Notes: generated by a model not told the origin, from the sequence alone. 60,369 nt of DNA from UBA3775 sp964584255 (GCA_964584255.1 CAZOZM010000010.1:1-60369); one strand, 5' to 3'. Shown: positions 16,053-25,385, numbered from the stretch's first letter. Made by a program: numbers and translations.

Positions 16053-17769
16053 AGGAAACCTCCCAAATAAAAAAAGAACAGGATTTTTCTCGGTATTTAA
16101 GGGCGTGAAGCTTCCATGGATACTGATTTTGGCAACACTTGCCTCATCCATCATAATGATGAGTGCAGAACTTCAGGTGGCAACACTGACTTCGGACATA
16201 ATTGATACGAGTCAGAAGGCCATAAATTCAAAGGTACTTATCAATTACATAACGATGGCAGCGGTAACAGCTTTGTTTACGATTTTGGAGAACTACTTCA
16301 ACAGAAAAACTGCGGAAGTAATCAATTTGCGTGTAAGAATAAAGCTTTGGGACAAAATAATGGGTCTGCCGACCTGCTACTATGATAAAGATAACGGAAA
16401 TGAACTGGTAACGCGTATAACTTCAGATGCTTCAGCACCTGCAAGTCTGGTAACGGTTTGCATTTCATGTATCGTATGTGTTGTTACGACGGTTCAGGCT
16501 TTTACAAAGCTGTTTGATTACAATAAAACACTTGCAATGTATTCGCTTATAATTATTCCGCTGACGATACTTGTCAGTGTGCTTTTTGCCGTATTTCAGT
16601 ACAAACTCGGAATATACAGCACGGTGACTTTGGCGGGAAGCATGGGATTTCTTGCAGAGAGAGTGAGAAATTTCAGACTCATAAAATGTTCAGTGGCTGA
16701 AAAGACGGAAGCAAAAAAAGGAAACGGAACATTTAAAGAGATGTATAAGGCCGAATTTTTAAGCTGGCTTATCGTAGCCGGATATCAGCTTTCATCTAGC
16801 CTCTTTTCAATACTTTTCATCGTTATCGTTTTCGTAATCGGCGGACGTCTGATTCAGTCGGGAGAAGCAACGGTCGGAATGCTGACAGGATTTTATATGG
16901 TTACCGGTATCGTTTCGATTCAGCTTATGCAGCTTTTCATGAACATAGGCTCTGTATGGGGCTCATTCGGTACGATGAAAAAGATTGCCATAATTTCCTC
17001 TACGGAAACAGAGCCTGTTGACGGGGAAAGCGTTCCGGAGGCAGCGAAGGATTTGGTTTTCAAGAATGTTACTTTCTCTTATGATGATGAAAGAAAGGTT
17101 TTGAATGGGCTGAATGTGAGGATTCCTGCCGGAAAAGTGACTGCCATAATCGGTGGAAACGGCGCAGGAAAATCAACTCTGTTTAAACTTATAACCAGAC
17201 TGTATGAACCGGAAAGCGGAGAGATACTCTTTGGGGATGATGATATAAGCAAGTACAGTCTCAGGGAGTGGAGAGACAGGTTTTCCTATGTATTTCAGGA
17301 CAATCCTCTTATAGATGGTACGGTTCGTGAGAATATCACATATGGCCTTAAACGTGAGGTAAGCGATGAAGAACTTGCAGAAACGGCAAAAAAGGCGAAC
17401 TGTTACGATTACATAATGGAGAAGAAGGACGGTTTTGATGAAAATGTCGGAATGGACGGTTCAAATTTCTCCGGAGGACAGGGACAGTGCATATCAATCG
17501 CAAGGGCAATGCTTAGAGATTCGGATTATCTGCTGCTTGATGAGGCAACAAGTAATCTTGACCCGGTAAGTGAGGCGCAGGTAACGGCTGCGATAGACAA
17601 ACTTAAGGAAAACAGGACAACGATAATGATTGCTCACAGTTATCCGGCAACGAGAAATGCGGATTATGTAATCATTATGAGAGACGGAGAGGTTTCGGCA
17701 GCGGGAACGCCGGAAGAACTTCTCAGAACAAATGAATATTATCAGTCGTTCAGTATGACGGAAAAATAA
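16042..17769 (+). CDS. ABC exporter subunit B (membrane plus ATPase)
   Basis: Partner half-transporter, about 575 residues. The start is at 16042 or the adjacent ATG at 16045, with GGAGG shortly before; it overlaps the end of the first gene by about 8-11 bases. ATPase motifs are GGNGAGKST (Walker A), FSGGQGQ (signature), YLLLDEATSNLD (Walker B with the catalytic Glu) and MIAHSYPATR (H-loop). In heterodimeric exporters one site is often degenerate; here this subunit has the canonical Glu after Walker B and so does its partner. Translational coupling suggests equal amounts of both. Confidence 0.9.
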   Translation: MMNKGNLPNKKRTGFFSVFKGVKLPWILILATLASSIIMMSAELQVATLTSDIIDTSQKAINSKVLINYITMAAVTALFTILENYFNRKTAEVINLRVRIKLWDKIMGLPTCYYDKDNGNELVTRITSDASAPASLVTVCISCIVCVVTTVQAFTKLFDYNKTLAMYSLIIIPLTILVSVLFAVFQYKLGIYSTVTLAGSMGFLAERVRNFRLIKCSVAEKTEAKKGNGTFKEMYKAEFLSWLIVAGYQLSSSLFSILFIVIVFVIGGRLIQSGEATVGMLTGFYMVTGIVSIQLMQLFMNIGSVWGSFGTMKKIAIISSTETEPVDGESVPEAAKDLVFKNVTFSYDDERKVLNGLNVRIPAGKVTAIIGGNGAGKSTLFKLITRLYEPESGEILFGDDDISKYSLREWRDRFSYVFQDNPLIDGTVRENITYGLKREVSDEELAETAKKANCYDYIMEKKDGFDENVGMDGSNFSGGQGQCISIARAMLRDSDYLLLDEATSNLDPVSEAQVTAAIDKLKENRTTIMIAHSYPATRNADYVIIMRDGEVSAAGTPEELLRTNEYYQSFSMTEK

Positions 17770-17775
17770 TTGAAG

Positions 17776-17824
17776 CCGCCTTCCGGGTGATGCGCAAATG
17801 TGTGTCCCAGAAGGCGGTGTTTTA
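17776..17824 (+). terminator. Rho-independent terminator
   Basis: Arms CCGCCTTC and GAAGGCGG with a long loop, then TGTTTTAT, after the exporter operon. Confidence 0.6.
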
Positions 17825-17950
17825 TGTGTAAATCCGTTTGCTTTGACTGATGCTGATGTACGGATATGGTAGCGGTCTTCTTGCCGTTACGGAGTGTAAA
17901 ATCCGAATTCGGTGCATAATAAAATGAAACTAAGGAAATGAGGTTTAGAT

Positions 17951-18820
17951 ATGAAAAACAGAATATTCAGGATATTAGAGGAATATGCAATTATTCTTTT
18001 CGGCAGTATAATTTATGCGGTCGCATTTGACTGGCTTTTTGTACCAAACAATATTGTAATGGGTGGGTTTACCGGTATTGCACAGATAGCTAACCATTTT
18101 ATACCGGTATTGCCGATTGGTGTCATTGTGATGGCTTTGAATGTCCCGCTTTTTGCGATAGGAATGCGTTTTCAGGGAGTGAAACTCCTGTTTTCGTCGG
18201 GTTTTGCCATGATTACAAGCTCGGTTGCCATAGATGTGATTCCTCGTTTTGTGAGCTTTGAACCAATGAATGACCAGCTTCTGGTATGCATTCTCGGAGG
18301 TGCGATGATCGGTGTTGGATTCGGTCTGCAGCTTTGGGTGGGAGCAACAACCGGCGGAACGGAACTTGCGGCAACACTTTTGAAGCATAAATTTAAGCAC
18401 ATGCCGATAGGAAAACTCTGCCTGATTATAGATTTTATCGTAATCGGGATCTATGCGCTTGTTTTCAAGTCGCTGGAGGATGCGATGTATGCCGTGATTG
18501 CGATGTATGTAATAACGACTGCAATCGATTCTGTCATATATGGCCGAAAGACTTCAAAAGTGGCCTGTATCGTAAGCAGCAAGGGAGATGAACTTGCGGA
18601 TACACTGATAGCAATGGATTTGGGAATTACGGAAATAAAAGGTAAGGGCGGATTCAGCAATGAGGACAGACAGGTGCTGATATGTGCCTTTAAACCAAGC
18701 AGGATTGCGTTTTTAAAGAAAGCGGTTACGGACGTTGACCCGGATGCTTTTGTTATAGTATGTGATTCTCAGGAAGTATATGGAGAAGGATTTGCTGATT
18801 GCAGGACAAATAACCTATAA
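17951..18820 (+). CDS. YitT family membrane protein
   Basis: A 289-residue protein of the YitT family (DUF161 plus DUF2179). Five to six membrane segments cover about residues 10-190 (FVPNNIVMGGFTGIAQIAN is a family hallmark; VGATTGGTELAATLL is the second). The soluble C-terminal DUF2179 domain (KVACIVSSKGDELADTLIA, ITEIKGKGGFSNEDRQVLIC) resembles nucleotide- or PII-like regulatory domains. The substrate is unknown. A single-gene unit with its own ribosome site AAGGAAATGAGG. Confidence 0.9.
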   Translation: MKNRIFRILEEYAIILFGSIIYAVAFDWLFVPNNIVMGGFTGIAQIANHFIPVLPIGVIVMALNVPLFAIGMRFQGVKLLFSSGFAMITSSVAIDVIPRFVSFEPMNDQLLVCILGGAMIGVGFGLQLWVGATTGGTELAATLLKHKFKHMPIGKLCLIIDFIVIGIYALVFKSLEDAMYAVIAMYVITTAIDSVIYGRKTSKVACIVSSKGDELADTLIAMDLGITEIKGKGGFSNEDRQVLICAFKPSRIAFLKKAVTDVDPDAFVIVCDSQEVYGEGFADCRTNNL

Positions 18821-18869
18821 TGTGTTATAATCTGACTGACTGATACTTTGGACGGAGGCACGGACGAAT

Positions 18870-19829
18870 ATGAATATAAAAAATGTGGCGGTTCTGGGCG
18901 CGGGAGCGGTCGGGTCGTATGTTATATGGTCTCTTTGGAGGACGGAAGGAATTAATCTCAGCGTAATTGCAGAGGGTGAAAGGGCAGAGAGAATCAGGCG
19001 TGACGGATGCCTTATAAACGGAGAGGTTTTTCGCCCGGCGGTTGTGACGGCAAAAGAGGCCGAGGGAGTTGACTTGCTGATTGTGGCAGTTAAATATGGT
19101 GCGCTTGAATCTGCGTTACGGGATATAAAGTCGGCAGTTGGAGAGAATACGGTGGTTATGAGTCTGCTAAACGGTGTTGACAGTGAGGAAATCATTGCGG
19201 CGGAAATCGGAAGTGAGCATGTTCTGCCGACGCTTATAAAGGTTGCATCACAGAAAAAAGACGGAGGATACCATTTTAATCCGGAAAATACCATCGGTAT
19301 TATATTTGGAGAGTACGCTGAACCGTTTGAGAGCGGAAGAGTGGCGGCAGTAACGAAGCTTTTTGAAAAGTCGCGCATCCATTTTAAGTATACGGAGTGC
19401 ATCAAGGAAGAAATGTGGAGCAAATTCCGACTTAACATATGTAATAATCTTCCACAGGCGATTTTGGGAGCAGGTATCGGATGTTACAGCGACAGCCGGC
19501 ATATGGCTTTTATCAGCGAAAAGATGAAAGAGGAAGTTGAGGCGATTGCGTCAGCTAAGGGAATTGACATCGGAGGGATGGATAGGGCTCTCGGAAATGG
19601 AACGTTTGCAAATGCTTCGTCGAGATATTCAACGCTTCAGGATTTGGATGCCGGCAGACATACCGAGACGGATATGTTTTCCGGAGTAATCGTCAAAATG
19701 GGAGAGGAACTTGGGATACCGACTCCTTATAATGAGTTTACCTATCATATGATTAAGGCGATTGAGGAAAAAAATGACGGATGCTTTGATTATGACGGAG
19801 ATAAAGACCGAATTGTTTGGTCAAAGTAA
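18870..19829 (+). CDS. Ketopantoate reductase family (ApbA/PanE)
   Basis: NADPH-dependent 2-dehydropantoate 2-reductase family member, 319 residues. The Rossmann motif is VLGAGAVGSYV, then VKYGALESAL (conserved Lys region), LLNGVDSEE, and in the C-terminal domain KEEMWSKFRLNICNN with the conserved Lys and Asn and SSRYSTLQDLDAGRHTE close to the family SMLQDL.AGR.TE pattern. It may make pantoate for coenzyme A or act on another 2-oxo acid; the family has several paralogues and no pan genes are nearby, so the exact substrate is open. Confidence 0.85.
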   Translation: MNIKNVAVLGAGAVGSYVIWSLWRTEGINLSVIAEGERAERIRRDGCLINGEVFRPAVVTAKEAEGVDLLIVAVKYGALESALRDIKSAVGENTVVMSLLNGVDSEEIIAAEIGSEHVLPTLIKVASQKKDGGYHFNPENTIGIIFGEYAEPFESGRVAAVTKLFEKSRIHFKYTECIKEEMWSKFRLNICNNLPQAILGAGIGCYSDSRHMAFISEKMKEEVEAIASAKGIDIGGMDRALGNGTFANASSRYSTLQDLDAGRHTETDMFSGVIVKMGEELGIPTPYNEFTYHMIKAIEEKNDGCFDYDGDKDRIVWSK

Positions 19830-19966
19830 CGGAAACGGAAAAGGTTTGATTGATTTGGACGGAAACAGTCGGGTATGAGGACTGACTGATGGAAACGGAA
19901 AAGGCGGGCGTAAGGTCGTACCGGTAAGGAAGAAAGCGGGACTTCTGCTTGGAAATGAGGAATGAT

Positions 19967-21274
19967 ATGCAAAAGAGTAATTATAAGGCACTGCTTCCGA
20001 TAGGAGTGTTTCTGGTTTTATATTTGGGACTCGGAATTCTTCTTGAATATGTCTTGAAAATAGAAATGGGATTTTACAAGATTCCTATTGTGGTTGTTTT
20101 TCTTGTGGCACTGATTGTTGCATGTCTGCAAAATCCCAAGGTTTCCTTTGATGAAAAGCTTGAAATTATGGCAAAGGGTATGGGTGATAAAAACATAATC
20201 ACGATGGTGCTTATTTTCATGGCGGCAGGTGTGTTCGTTGGCGTTGTGGGCAGGGGAAGTGCTGAAAGTGTGGCATATTTCCTTCTCTCTGTTATTCCTG
20301 CCAGATTTGCCGTGCCGGTTTTATTTGCCGTAAGTGCGTTTGTTTCATTGGCGATGGGAACATCCGTGGGAACAATAACGCTGATAGTTCCGATTGCGGC
20401 TGTTGTTGCAGACAGCTCCGGCTTCGGCGTGCCTCTGTGTGTGGGTGCGGTAATGGGCGGAGCCATGTTTGGTGACAATCTCTCTTTTATATCGGATACG
20501 ACCATAGCTGCATGTAATGGTCAGGGCTGCGCAATGCAGGACAAGTTCAAATCCAATTTTGGCATTGCACTTCCGGCGGCAATTGCAACATTAGTCATAC
20601 TGATATTATGTTCGTCAGGAGTTGATGCGGAAAATATGGAACTGCCGGATTACAATCTTGTACAGATTATTCCGTATGTCGTTGTCCTTGTCGGTGGAAT
20701 AATCGGATTGAACGTATTCCTTGTTCTGCTTGCAGGCATTTTGATTGGCGGCATAATAATGTTGGCAACCGGTGCAGTGACAGGCATACAGATTTTGGAA
20801 AATATGGGCAGCGGCGTATCGGGAATGTTTGAAACTTCCATGGTGGCGATACTCGTTTCGGCGATATGCGCGCTGATAAGTTCCTATGGAGGTTTTGATG
20901 CACTGCTGGGAATAATTAAGAGAACATTTAAGGGTAAAAGGGGCGGAATGCTCGGAATGGGACTGCTTGTCGGTTCCATGGACATCGCAACGGCGAACAA
21001 TACGGTGGCCATAGTAATGGCTAATCCGATTGCAAAAGATATGTCGGAATGCTACGGAATTAAGCCAAGAAAGGCAGCATCAATTCTCGATACGTTTTCA
21101 TGTGTTTTCCAGGGCGTGATTCCATACGGTGCACAGATGCTCGTTGCGGTTTCCGTATGTGCCGAGATGGGCTGTACGGTGACGGCGTTCGAAATCATGC
21201 CGAACCTGTGGTATCCGTATATGCTTCTGATAAGCTCACTTGTATTCATTTTCCTGTTCCCGGACAGGGAGTAG
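19967..21274 (+). CDS. NhaC-family Na+/H+ antiporter
   Basis: Polytopic membrane protein of 435 residues, about ten to twelve hydrophobic segments. Typical family pieces are FVSLAMGTSVGTITLIVPIA, GGAMFGDNLSFISDTTIAA (the conserved charged/polar motif) and GMLGMGLLVGSMDIATANNT, FSCVFQGVIPYGAQ. It exchanges cations (Na+/H+ or an organic acid pair) across the cytoplasmic membrane. The start at 19967 has GAGG six bases upstream; 19949 is an alternative. The leader contains the short direct repeat GGAAACGGAAAAGG twice (about 19830 and 19890). Confidence 0.88.
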   Translation: MQKSNYKALLPIGVFLVLYLGLGILLEYVLKIEMGFYKIPIVVVFLVALIVACLQNPKVSFDEKLEIMAKGMGDKNIITMVLIFMAAGVFVGVVGRGSAESVAYFLLSVIPARFAVPVLFAVSAFVSLAMGTSVGTITLIVPIAAVVADSSGFGVPLCVGAVMGGAMFGDNLSFISDTTIAACNGQGCAMQDKFKSNFGIALPAAIATLVILILCSSGVDAENMELPDYNLVQIIPYVVVLVGGIIGLNVFLVLLAGILIGGIIMLATGAVTGIQILENMGSGVSGMFETSMVAILVSAICALISSYGGFDALLGIIKRTFKGKRGGMLGMGLLVGSMDIATANNTVAIVMANPIAKDMSECYGIKPRKAASILDTFSCVFQGVIPYGAQMLVAVSVCAEMGCTVTAFEIMPNLWYPYMLLISSLVFIFLFPDRE

Positions 21275-21393
21275 AATACGGAAACTAGGAGAATGTGTGG
21301 AACAGAAGTCAGGGAACCGGGGAATGACTAACAGAATTATCGGAGTTCGATAGCGGGGATGAGCCGTATAGTATAATGAAAGAGGAATTGAAG

Positions 21394-21939
21394 ATGGAAT
21401 TACATGAAGGAAGACCGCTTACAAATGAGGGTCGTGAAGAACGCGAAATCAGAGTATATGATTTACTGGATAAACTTGGAATAAAGTATTTAAGGACAGA
21501 TCACGGCAGAGCCGACACGATGGAAGCCTGCTATGAGATTGACAAGGTTTTGGATGCAACAATATGCAAAAATCTCTTCTTGTGCAACAGACAAAAAACT
21601 CAGTTTTATCTGCTGATGATGCCGGGCGACAAGCCTTTTAAAACCAAGGAGATTACATCGCAGCTTGGATGCTCAAGGCTTTCATTTGCCTCGGAAGATG
21701 ACATGGTGAAATATCTCGACATTCATCCCGGAGCCGTCAGCGTAATGGGACTCATGAATGATACCGAAAACAGGGTACAGCTAGTTGTGGACAGCGATAT
21801 TTTAAAAGGCGAGTATATCGGCTGTCACCCATGCGTATGCACTTCAAGTATGAAGATAAAGACGGCGGATATTATGGATGTGTTCCTGAAAGCGGTTGAA
21901 CATGAGAAGATTGTGGTTGAACTGGTTGGTGAGGTGTAG
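21394..21939 (+). CDS. Prolyl-tRNA editing protein, YbaK/ProX-like
   Basis: Stand-alone editing domain of about 181 residues of the YbaK/ProX (PrdX) group that removes wrongly attached amino acids (Ala or Cys) from tRNA(Pro). Motifs are KNLFLCNRQKTQFYLLMMPG, with the Lys expected in the active site, and SVMGLMNDTENRVQLVVD (the G.M.N region), ending with GCHPCVCTSSMKI, where the family has the HPN.N.ST motif. The start at 21394 is chosen by the ribosome site GAGGAA; 21376 is also possible. A single gene. Confidence 0.85.
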   Translation: MELHEGRPLTNEGREEREIRVYDLLDKLGIKYLRTDHGRADTMEACYEIDKVLDATICKNLFLCNRQKTQFYLLMMPGDKPFKTKEITSQLGCSRLSFASEDDMVKYLDIHPGAVSVMGLMNDTENRVQLVVDSDILKGEYIGCHPCVCTSSMKIKTADIMDVFLKAVEHEKIVVELVGEV

Positions 21940-22046
21940 AGGAAGGGGTATGGAAGTAAAAAAATTAAGGTGCGACACAAAGTGACAGTATTCGACATGG
22001 TGTATGTGGTAGAATTATGTAAAAATTTATCAGAGGGAGAAAACAT

Positions 22047-22253
22047 ATGAAGAAATACGAAATTTTACCAACATAGGAAAACTTAGTTGACAGTTGGAGT
22101 AAGGACCTTGTCGGCAGTAATGGGGATGTTTTGGAATTCTACAACTTTTTGCAGGAACAGGAGTCGATGATGTCGATTGCTCATGGTGATTATGGAAATA
22201 ACAGGGAAATGCTTTCCTGAATAGCTATTAAGGAGTTAAAGAGGAGAAAATGA
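22047..22253 (+). pseudogene. Small protein gene with two in-frame stops
   Basis: From an ATG with ribosome site GAGGGAG, one frame reads MKKYEILPT, stop TAG at 22074, ENLVDSWSKDLVGSNG..., stop TGA at 22218, IAIKELKRRK, and final TGA at 22251 overlapping the next ATG (ATGA). The smooth continuation and overlap suggest a former 68-codon gene co-translated with the FRG gene. I know no family for it. Two nonsense codons make it a likely pseudogene. Confidence 0.5.
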
Positions 22254-23163
22254 TAGAAGAAAAGATAACATCTGTTGCAGAATATGTAAAAATTTTGGCG
22301 AGACTGAAAAAGGAAAACAAGTAAATCCGTGTCCTTTAGTGGAGGAAACATTATATAGAGGCCAGTCGGACGAGACTTTTCAGTTGATACCGTCGCTAGG
22401 CAGAGGAAAAAAAGCGTATTTGAAACGAGGAATTATTGACTATGAAGCGAATATGATAGAAATGGCTAAAAATATGTTTCCGGATGTATTTAAGGATTCA
22501 TTGAGCCCGGTTGAATTATTGGCATTATCGCAACATTACGGGATTCCTACAAGATTATTGGATGTTACGGGAAACCCGTTGGTAGCTCTTTACTTTGCCT
22601 GTAGCGATAATGAAACTCGCAATGGTGAAGTAATAATCTTTAAAAATGAAGCAATCACATACAGACATCTTCCATTGGTGAAAGGTATAGCGGAGAGCTA
22701 CAAGTTTATAAAAGGCTCTTGGTGTGATTTAAGGGAATTTTATGGTAATATTGCCAATCAACCATATTTTCTTGAAAGTAAATTTGAAAATGAAGATTTT
22801 GAAAAGGAACCGGATAAAGGGGCCGGATGGATTGAGAAATGTTGTGAATCGTTGGTTTTTTTGCATGCACCTAACCTGATAGTGAGACAAAAAGTGCAAT
22901 GCGGAAGATACATATTGTTTCCTAATAAAATATATAGCAGTAAGGGAAATTGTATAAGCAGGTTTGTGAATTCTATAGAGCCTGTTTCAAAAGACAGAAA
23001 AGAAATTATTGGGAGAATAATGGTACCTGCAGAATATAAAAAAAGTATTCTTGAAGAGTTGTATTACTTGGGAATTAGTAGGAAAACTCTGTTTGCAGAC
23101 AGTATAGATATTGTTTGTGAATGCATAAAGAATGACTTTATTGAGGAAGTAAGAAGAAAATAA
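22250..23163 (+). pseudogene. FRG-domain protein, single-base frameshift
   Basis: Codons from ATG 22250 read MIEEKITSVAEYVKILARLK and then stop at TAA 22322 in frame; from the next frame the protein continues without break as GKQVNPCPLVEETLYRGQSD to the end at 23163. The shift sits in the A run 22307-22311: one extra A (six instead of five) would restore one frame of about 305 codons. The rest matches the FRG domain (named for a Phe-Arg-Gly motif; here LYRGQSD, LALSQHYGIPTRLLDVTGNP, ALYFACSD), found in proteins linked to defence and toxicity, with unclear biochemistry. It may be a real mutation, a phase-variable run or an assembly error. It overlaps the small broken gene before it. Confidence 0.75.
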
Positions 23164-23335
23164 CGTCAATTGTAATCTGAGATTCCATGCCCACCATCTT
23201 AGATTGATTTAAAAAGTTGATAGTATGAGTGTAGATGAAGAATCTGGATTTTCCTTTACAAATTCAAAAGGCTGACTGAATTGTTGGCCTCTTTTTTTTT
23301 ATAATTTGATTTCTGGCGGCAGGAAAGGAGCTGCC

Positions 23336-23626
23336 ATGTCAAAGTTTTTAACATACGAAGATCGATTAATTATTGCACAACTCTTTCAGGAGAATGCAGC
23401 CTTTGGAGTTATAGGAAAGAAATTAGGAAAAGATCATACCACGATTGCAATGCTAAAAAGATTTGCGGAAACAGTTGTATACATTAATCAGCGTATAAAT
23501 GTAGTCTGTGTTCCGAGTGTACATTGCATTGACTGGATCTTGCAGAGAATATCTGCTCCTTTAAAACAAAAGAATCCAAGGGATTGTTTTAAACACACGA
23601 TACCTTATGTATCATTATTCAGGTAA
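23336..23626 (+). pseudogene. IS30-type transposase remnant
   Basis: The start MSKFLTYEDRLIIAQLFQEN (AAGGAG ribosome site) and GKKLGKDHTTIAM match the helix-turn-helix of IS30-family transposases. After KRFAETVV the family-like cysteine-rich segment (KCSLCSECTLH) is in another frame, and the DDE catalytic core is missing. This is a decayed insertion sequence lying between the FRG gene and the Argonaute frame; it may have taken part in the loss of the Argonaute 5' half. Confidence 0.7.
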
Positions 23627-23913
23627 AACCATGAAAGAAAAAATGCCCTTGTTGAATACATAGAAGTTGTTTTTTAACAGGAAAGAAATTGAATCTACTG
23701 TAGAGATATCAGTGGAAACACCAGTCTCATATTTAACACCACAACTCGCTTGCAAAACAAGGTTTTCATTTACAAACAGGACTCTCGCGCTGCATTTCAC
23801 CATCTTGGTTTACTATTGAGCCTTTACATTTAAAATGGCTGGATTAGATGTGAGAACTCATATTTACTTATCAAAAAGCGCTTGTTACTTCATAATATGT
23901 ATGCTATGATTAG
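23627..23913. other. Non-coding stretch before Argonaute frame
   Basis: No reading frame of interest on either strand. It is AT-rich, and a possible promoter lies near 23883-23910 (TTGTTA, TATGCT/TATGAT). The sequence could be leftover insertion-sequence DNA. Confidence 0.35.
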
Positions 23914-24015
23914 CCTGGGGACGAAAGTATGTTCTGTTTGGGGGAAACTATGAAGATAAGTTACAAGAAGTTATGTGGCGGAGATAAAACACTTAAATGA
24001 GGTGACGAATATAAG
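23914..24015 (+). other. In-frame 5' extension of Argonaute with TGA
   Basis: In the same frame as the Argonaute gene the codons read PGDESMFCLGETMKISYKK, LCGGDKTLK, then TGA at 23998-24000, then GDEYK and the GTG at 24016. The segment resembles the linker (L2) that precedes the MID domain in long Argonautes, so it may be the last trace of the lost amino half. The TGA lies inside ATGAGGTGAC (GAGGTGA at 23999-24005), a strong Shine-Dalgarno match 10 bases before the GTG, so translation can restart here. Confidence 0.45.
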
Positions 24016-25173
24016 GTGTTTAATTATGGATTCTATAAGAAAACGGATAAAATAATAAAAATCGGATATGTTTATCCTAAGGATACATTTGGTTTGTTGA
24101 AGGCGGTTGTTAATGAAATCTATTCGTTTGCAAGTCTTGGAAAGTATCAAGGCGAGAAAAATAATTACATAAATGACCGACTTCTCGATATTCAGTCAGA
24201 ACCAATGATTAAGGAAGAGTATGATCCGAGGGATTTGACGGATTATAAGAGAGCTGCCGGCAAAGTGCAGAAGGCTGGGGATATAGACATTGTGATTGCA
24301 CTTATTCCGGATTGTAATGATGAAAATGGACCATATAATCCGTTTAAGAAAATATGGGCAAAGGCTAATATTCCATCACAGATGATAACCATCAAGACAG
24401 CTGAATTATTTGCCAGAGGCAAGGCGGGAGGCGATAAATCAAAGTATTACCTTCATAATATTGTTCTTGGTATTCTCGGCAAAACCGGCGGAATCCCATG
24501 GATTGTAGAAGATATGCCGGGTAATGTAGATTGTTTTGTTGGTCTTGATGTTGCAACAGTTACAACGGGAATTCATTATCCGGCATGTTCAGTAGTTTTT
24601 GACAAACATGGCAGGATGCTTGGATTTTATAAACCCGTGACCCCACAGCAGGGAGAAAAGATAACAACGAAAATATTGCAGGACATATTTGATAATGTGA
24701 TTCTTTCTTATATGGAAAGCTTTGGAGAACAACCAAAGAATATAGTTATTCACAGGGATGGTTTCAGCAATGAAAATGATGATTGGTATAGGAACTATTT
24801 TGGAGTCCAAGGTATAGAATACAGCATCATTGAGGTAAGAAAGAGGGTTAGTTCCAAAATTGCCTTAATACAGGATGGTGAAGTTATGAATCCAACAATG
24901 GGATACTGTGTTTACAATGATAACAAGGGATATCTGGTTACCACTAATATGAAGAATAAAAAGGGCTCTCCTGATCCTATCTTGATTGAGAAAAAATGTG
25001 GTAATATTTCAATACAAAACATTCTTAGACAGATTTTGTATTTATCACAGTTACATGTGGGGTCAACTAATAAAATGAAACTTCCTATTACGACGGGATA
25101 TGCGGATAAAATATGCAAGAATAGAGAATTCGTACCTGAAGGCAGAATGGATAACAGGCTGTTTTTTCTGTAG
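24016..25173 (+). CDS. Prokaryotic Argonaute, MID-PIWI only, DEDD tetrad intact
   Basis: A 385-residue MID-PIWI protein starting at GTG. The MID part (about 10-165) has the 5'-phosphate pocket motif pieces Tyr107 and Lys111 (YNPFKK), Gln122 (IPSQ) and Lys156 (ILGKTGG). The PIWI part has the full nuclease tetrad: Asp178 (FVGLDVA), Glu214 on the glutamate finger (QQGEKIT), Asp248 (IHRDGF) and Asp364 (GYADK), the DEDD type seen in clostridial long Argonautes such as CbAgo. N, PAZ and linker domains (about 350 residues) are missing. Short Argonautes naturally have only MID-PIWI, but they are catalytically dead and sit beside an APAZ protein; none is here. I read it as a long-A Argonaute that lost its 5' half but kept an open frame and a ribosome site. 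It could be a relic or a still-made guide-binding nuclease. Confidence 0.85.
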   Translation: MFNYGFYKKTDKIIKIGYVYPKDTFGLLKAVVNEIYSFASLGKYQGEKNNYINDRLLDIQSEPMIKEEYDPRDLTDYKRAAGKVQKAGDIDIVIALIPDCNDENGPYNPFKKIWAKANIPSQMITIKTAELFARGKAGGDKSKYYLHNIVLGILGKTGGIPWIVEDMPGNVDCFVGLDVATVTTGIHYPACSVVFDKHGRMLGFYKPVTPQQGEKITTKILQDIFDNVILSYMESFGEQPKNIVIHRDGFSNENDDWYRNYFGVQGIEYSIIEVRKRVSSKIALIQDGEVMNPTMGYCVYNDNKGYLVTTNMKNKKGSPDPILIEKKCGNISIQNILRQILYLSQLHVGSTNKMKLPITTGYADKICKNREFVPEGRMDNRLFFL

Positions 25174-25230
25174 GATATTTGAATAGAGCATGTGATTATA
25201 ATATCTGGAAGTTACTAAGCGTGTGCAGAA

Positions 25231-25371
25231 ATGCCGGAGTGGTGTGGAACAGAAGTTGTAACAGTAGATGAAAACATTTTACGGTTGAAGTTTTTGGCTA
25301 TATTTGCATTACAATTATTAGTTGTTGTTATAATTATTGTTGCGATAAAAAATCTGTTTAGGAAAGATTAA
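25231..25371 (+). CDS. Small single-span membrane protein
   Basis: A 46-codon frame, MPEWCGTEVVTVDENILRLK followed by one clear membrane segment (FLAIFALQLLVVVIIIVAI) and a basic tail KNLFRKD. Its TAA overlaps the AGGAGG of the next small gene, so the two are probably co-transcribed. No strong ribosome site precedes its ATG and no family is recognised. It begins 57 bases after the Argonaute stop. Confidence 0.5.
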   Translation: MPEWCGTEVVTVDENILRLKFLAIFALQLLVVVIIIVAIKNLFRKD

Positions 25372-25385
25372 GGAGGAATAATTAT

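Noticed and set aside
20074..20505. 143-codon minus-strand reading frame inside the antiporter gene
   Set aside because: Low-complexity Thr/Ala/Ile translation that mirrors the membrane protein on the other strand; no ribosome site.
22047..22253. Stop-codon recoding (TAG as pyrrolysine, TGA as selenocysteine) in the small gene
   Set aside because: Two different stops occur in one 68-codon frame beside other broken genes, and I see no SECIS-like or PYL-specific context. Simple decay explains it better.
24016..25173. Classifying the Argonaute as an ordinary short pAgo (SPARTA/SPARSA type)
   Set aside because: Those have an inactive PIWI and an adjacent APAZ-effector gene; here the DEDD tetrad is intact and no APAZ, TIR or SIR2-APAZ gene is adjacent. 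The sirtuin at 30.3 kb is a normal protein deacylase, 5 kb away in its own unit.
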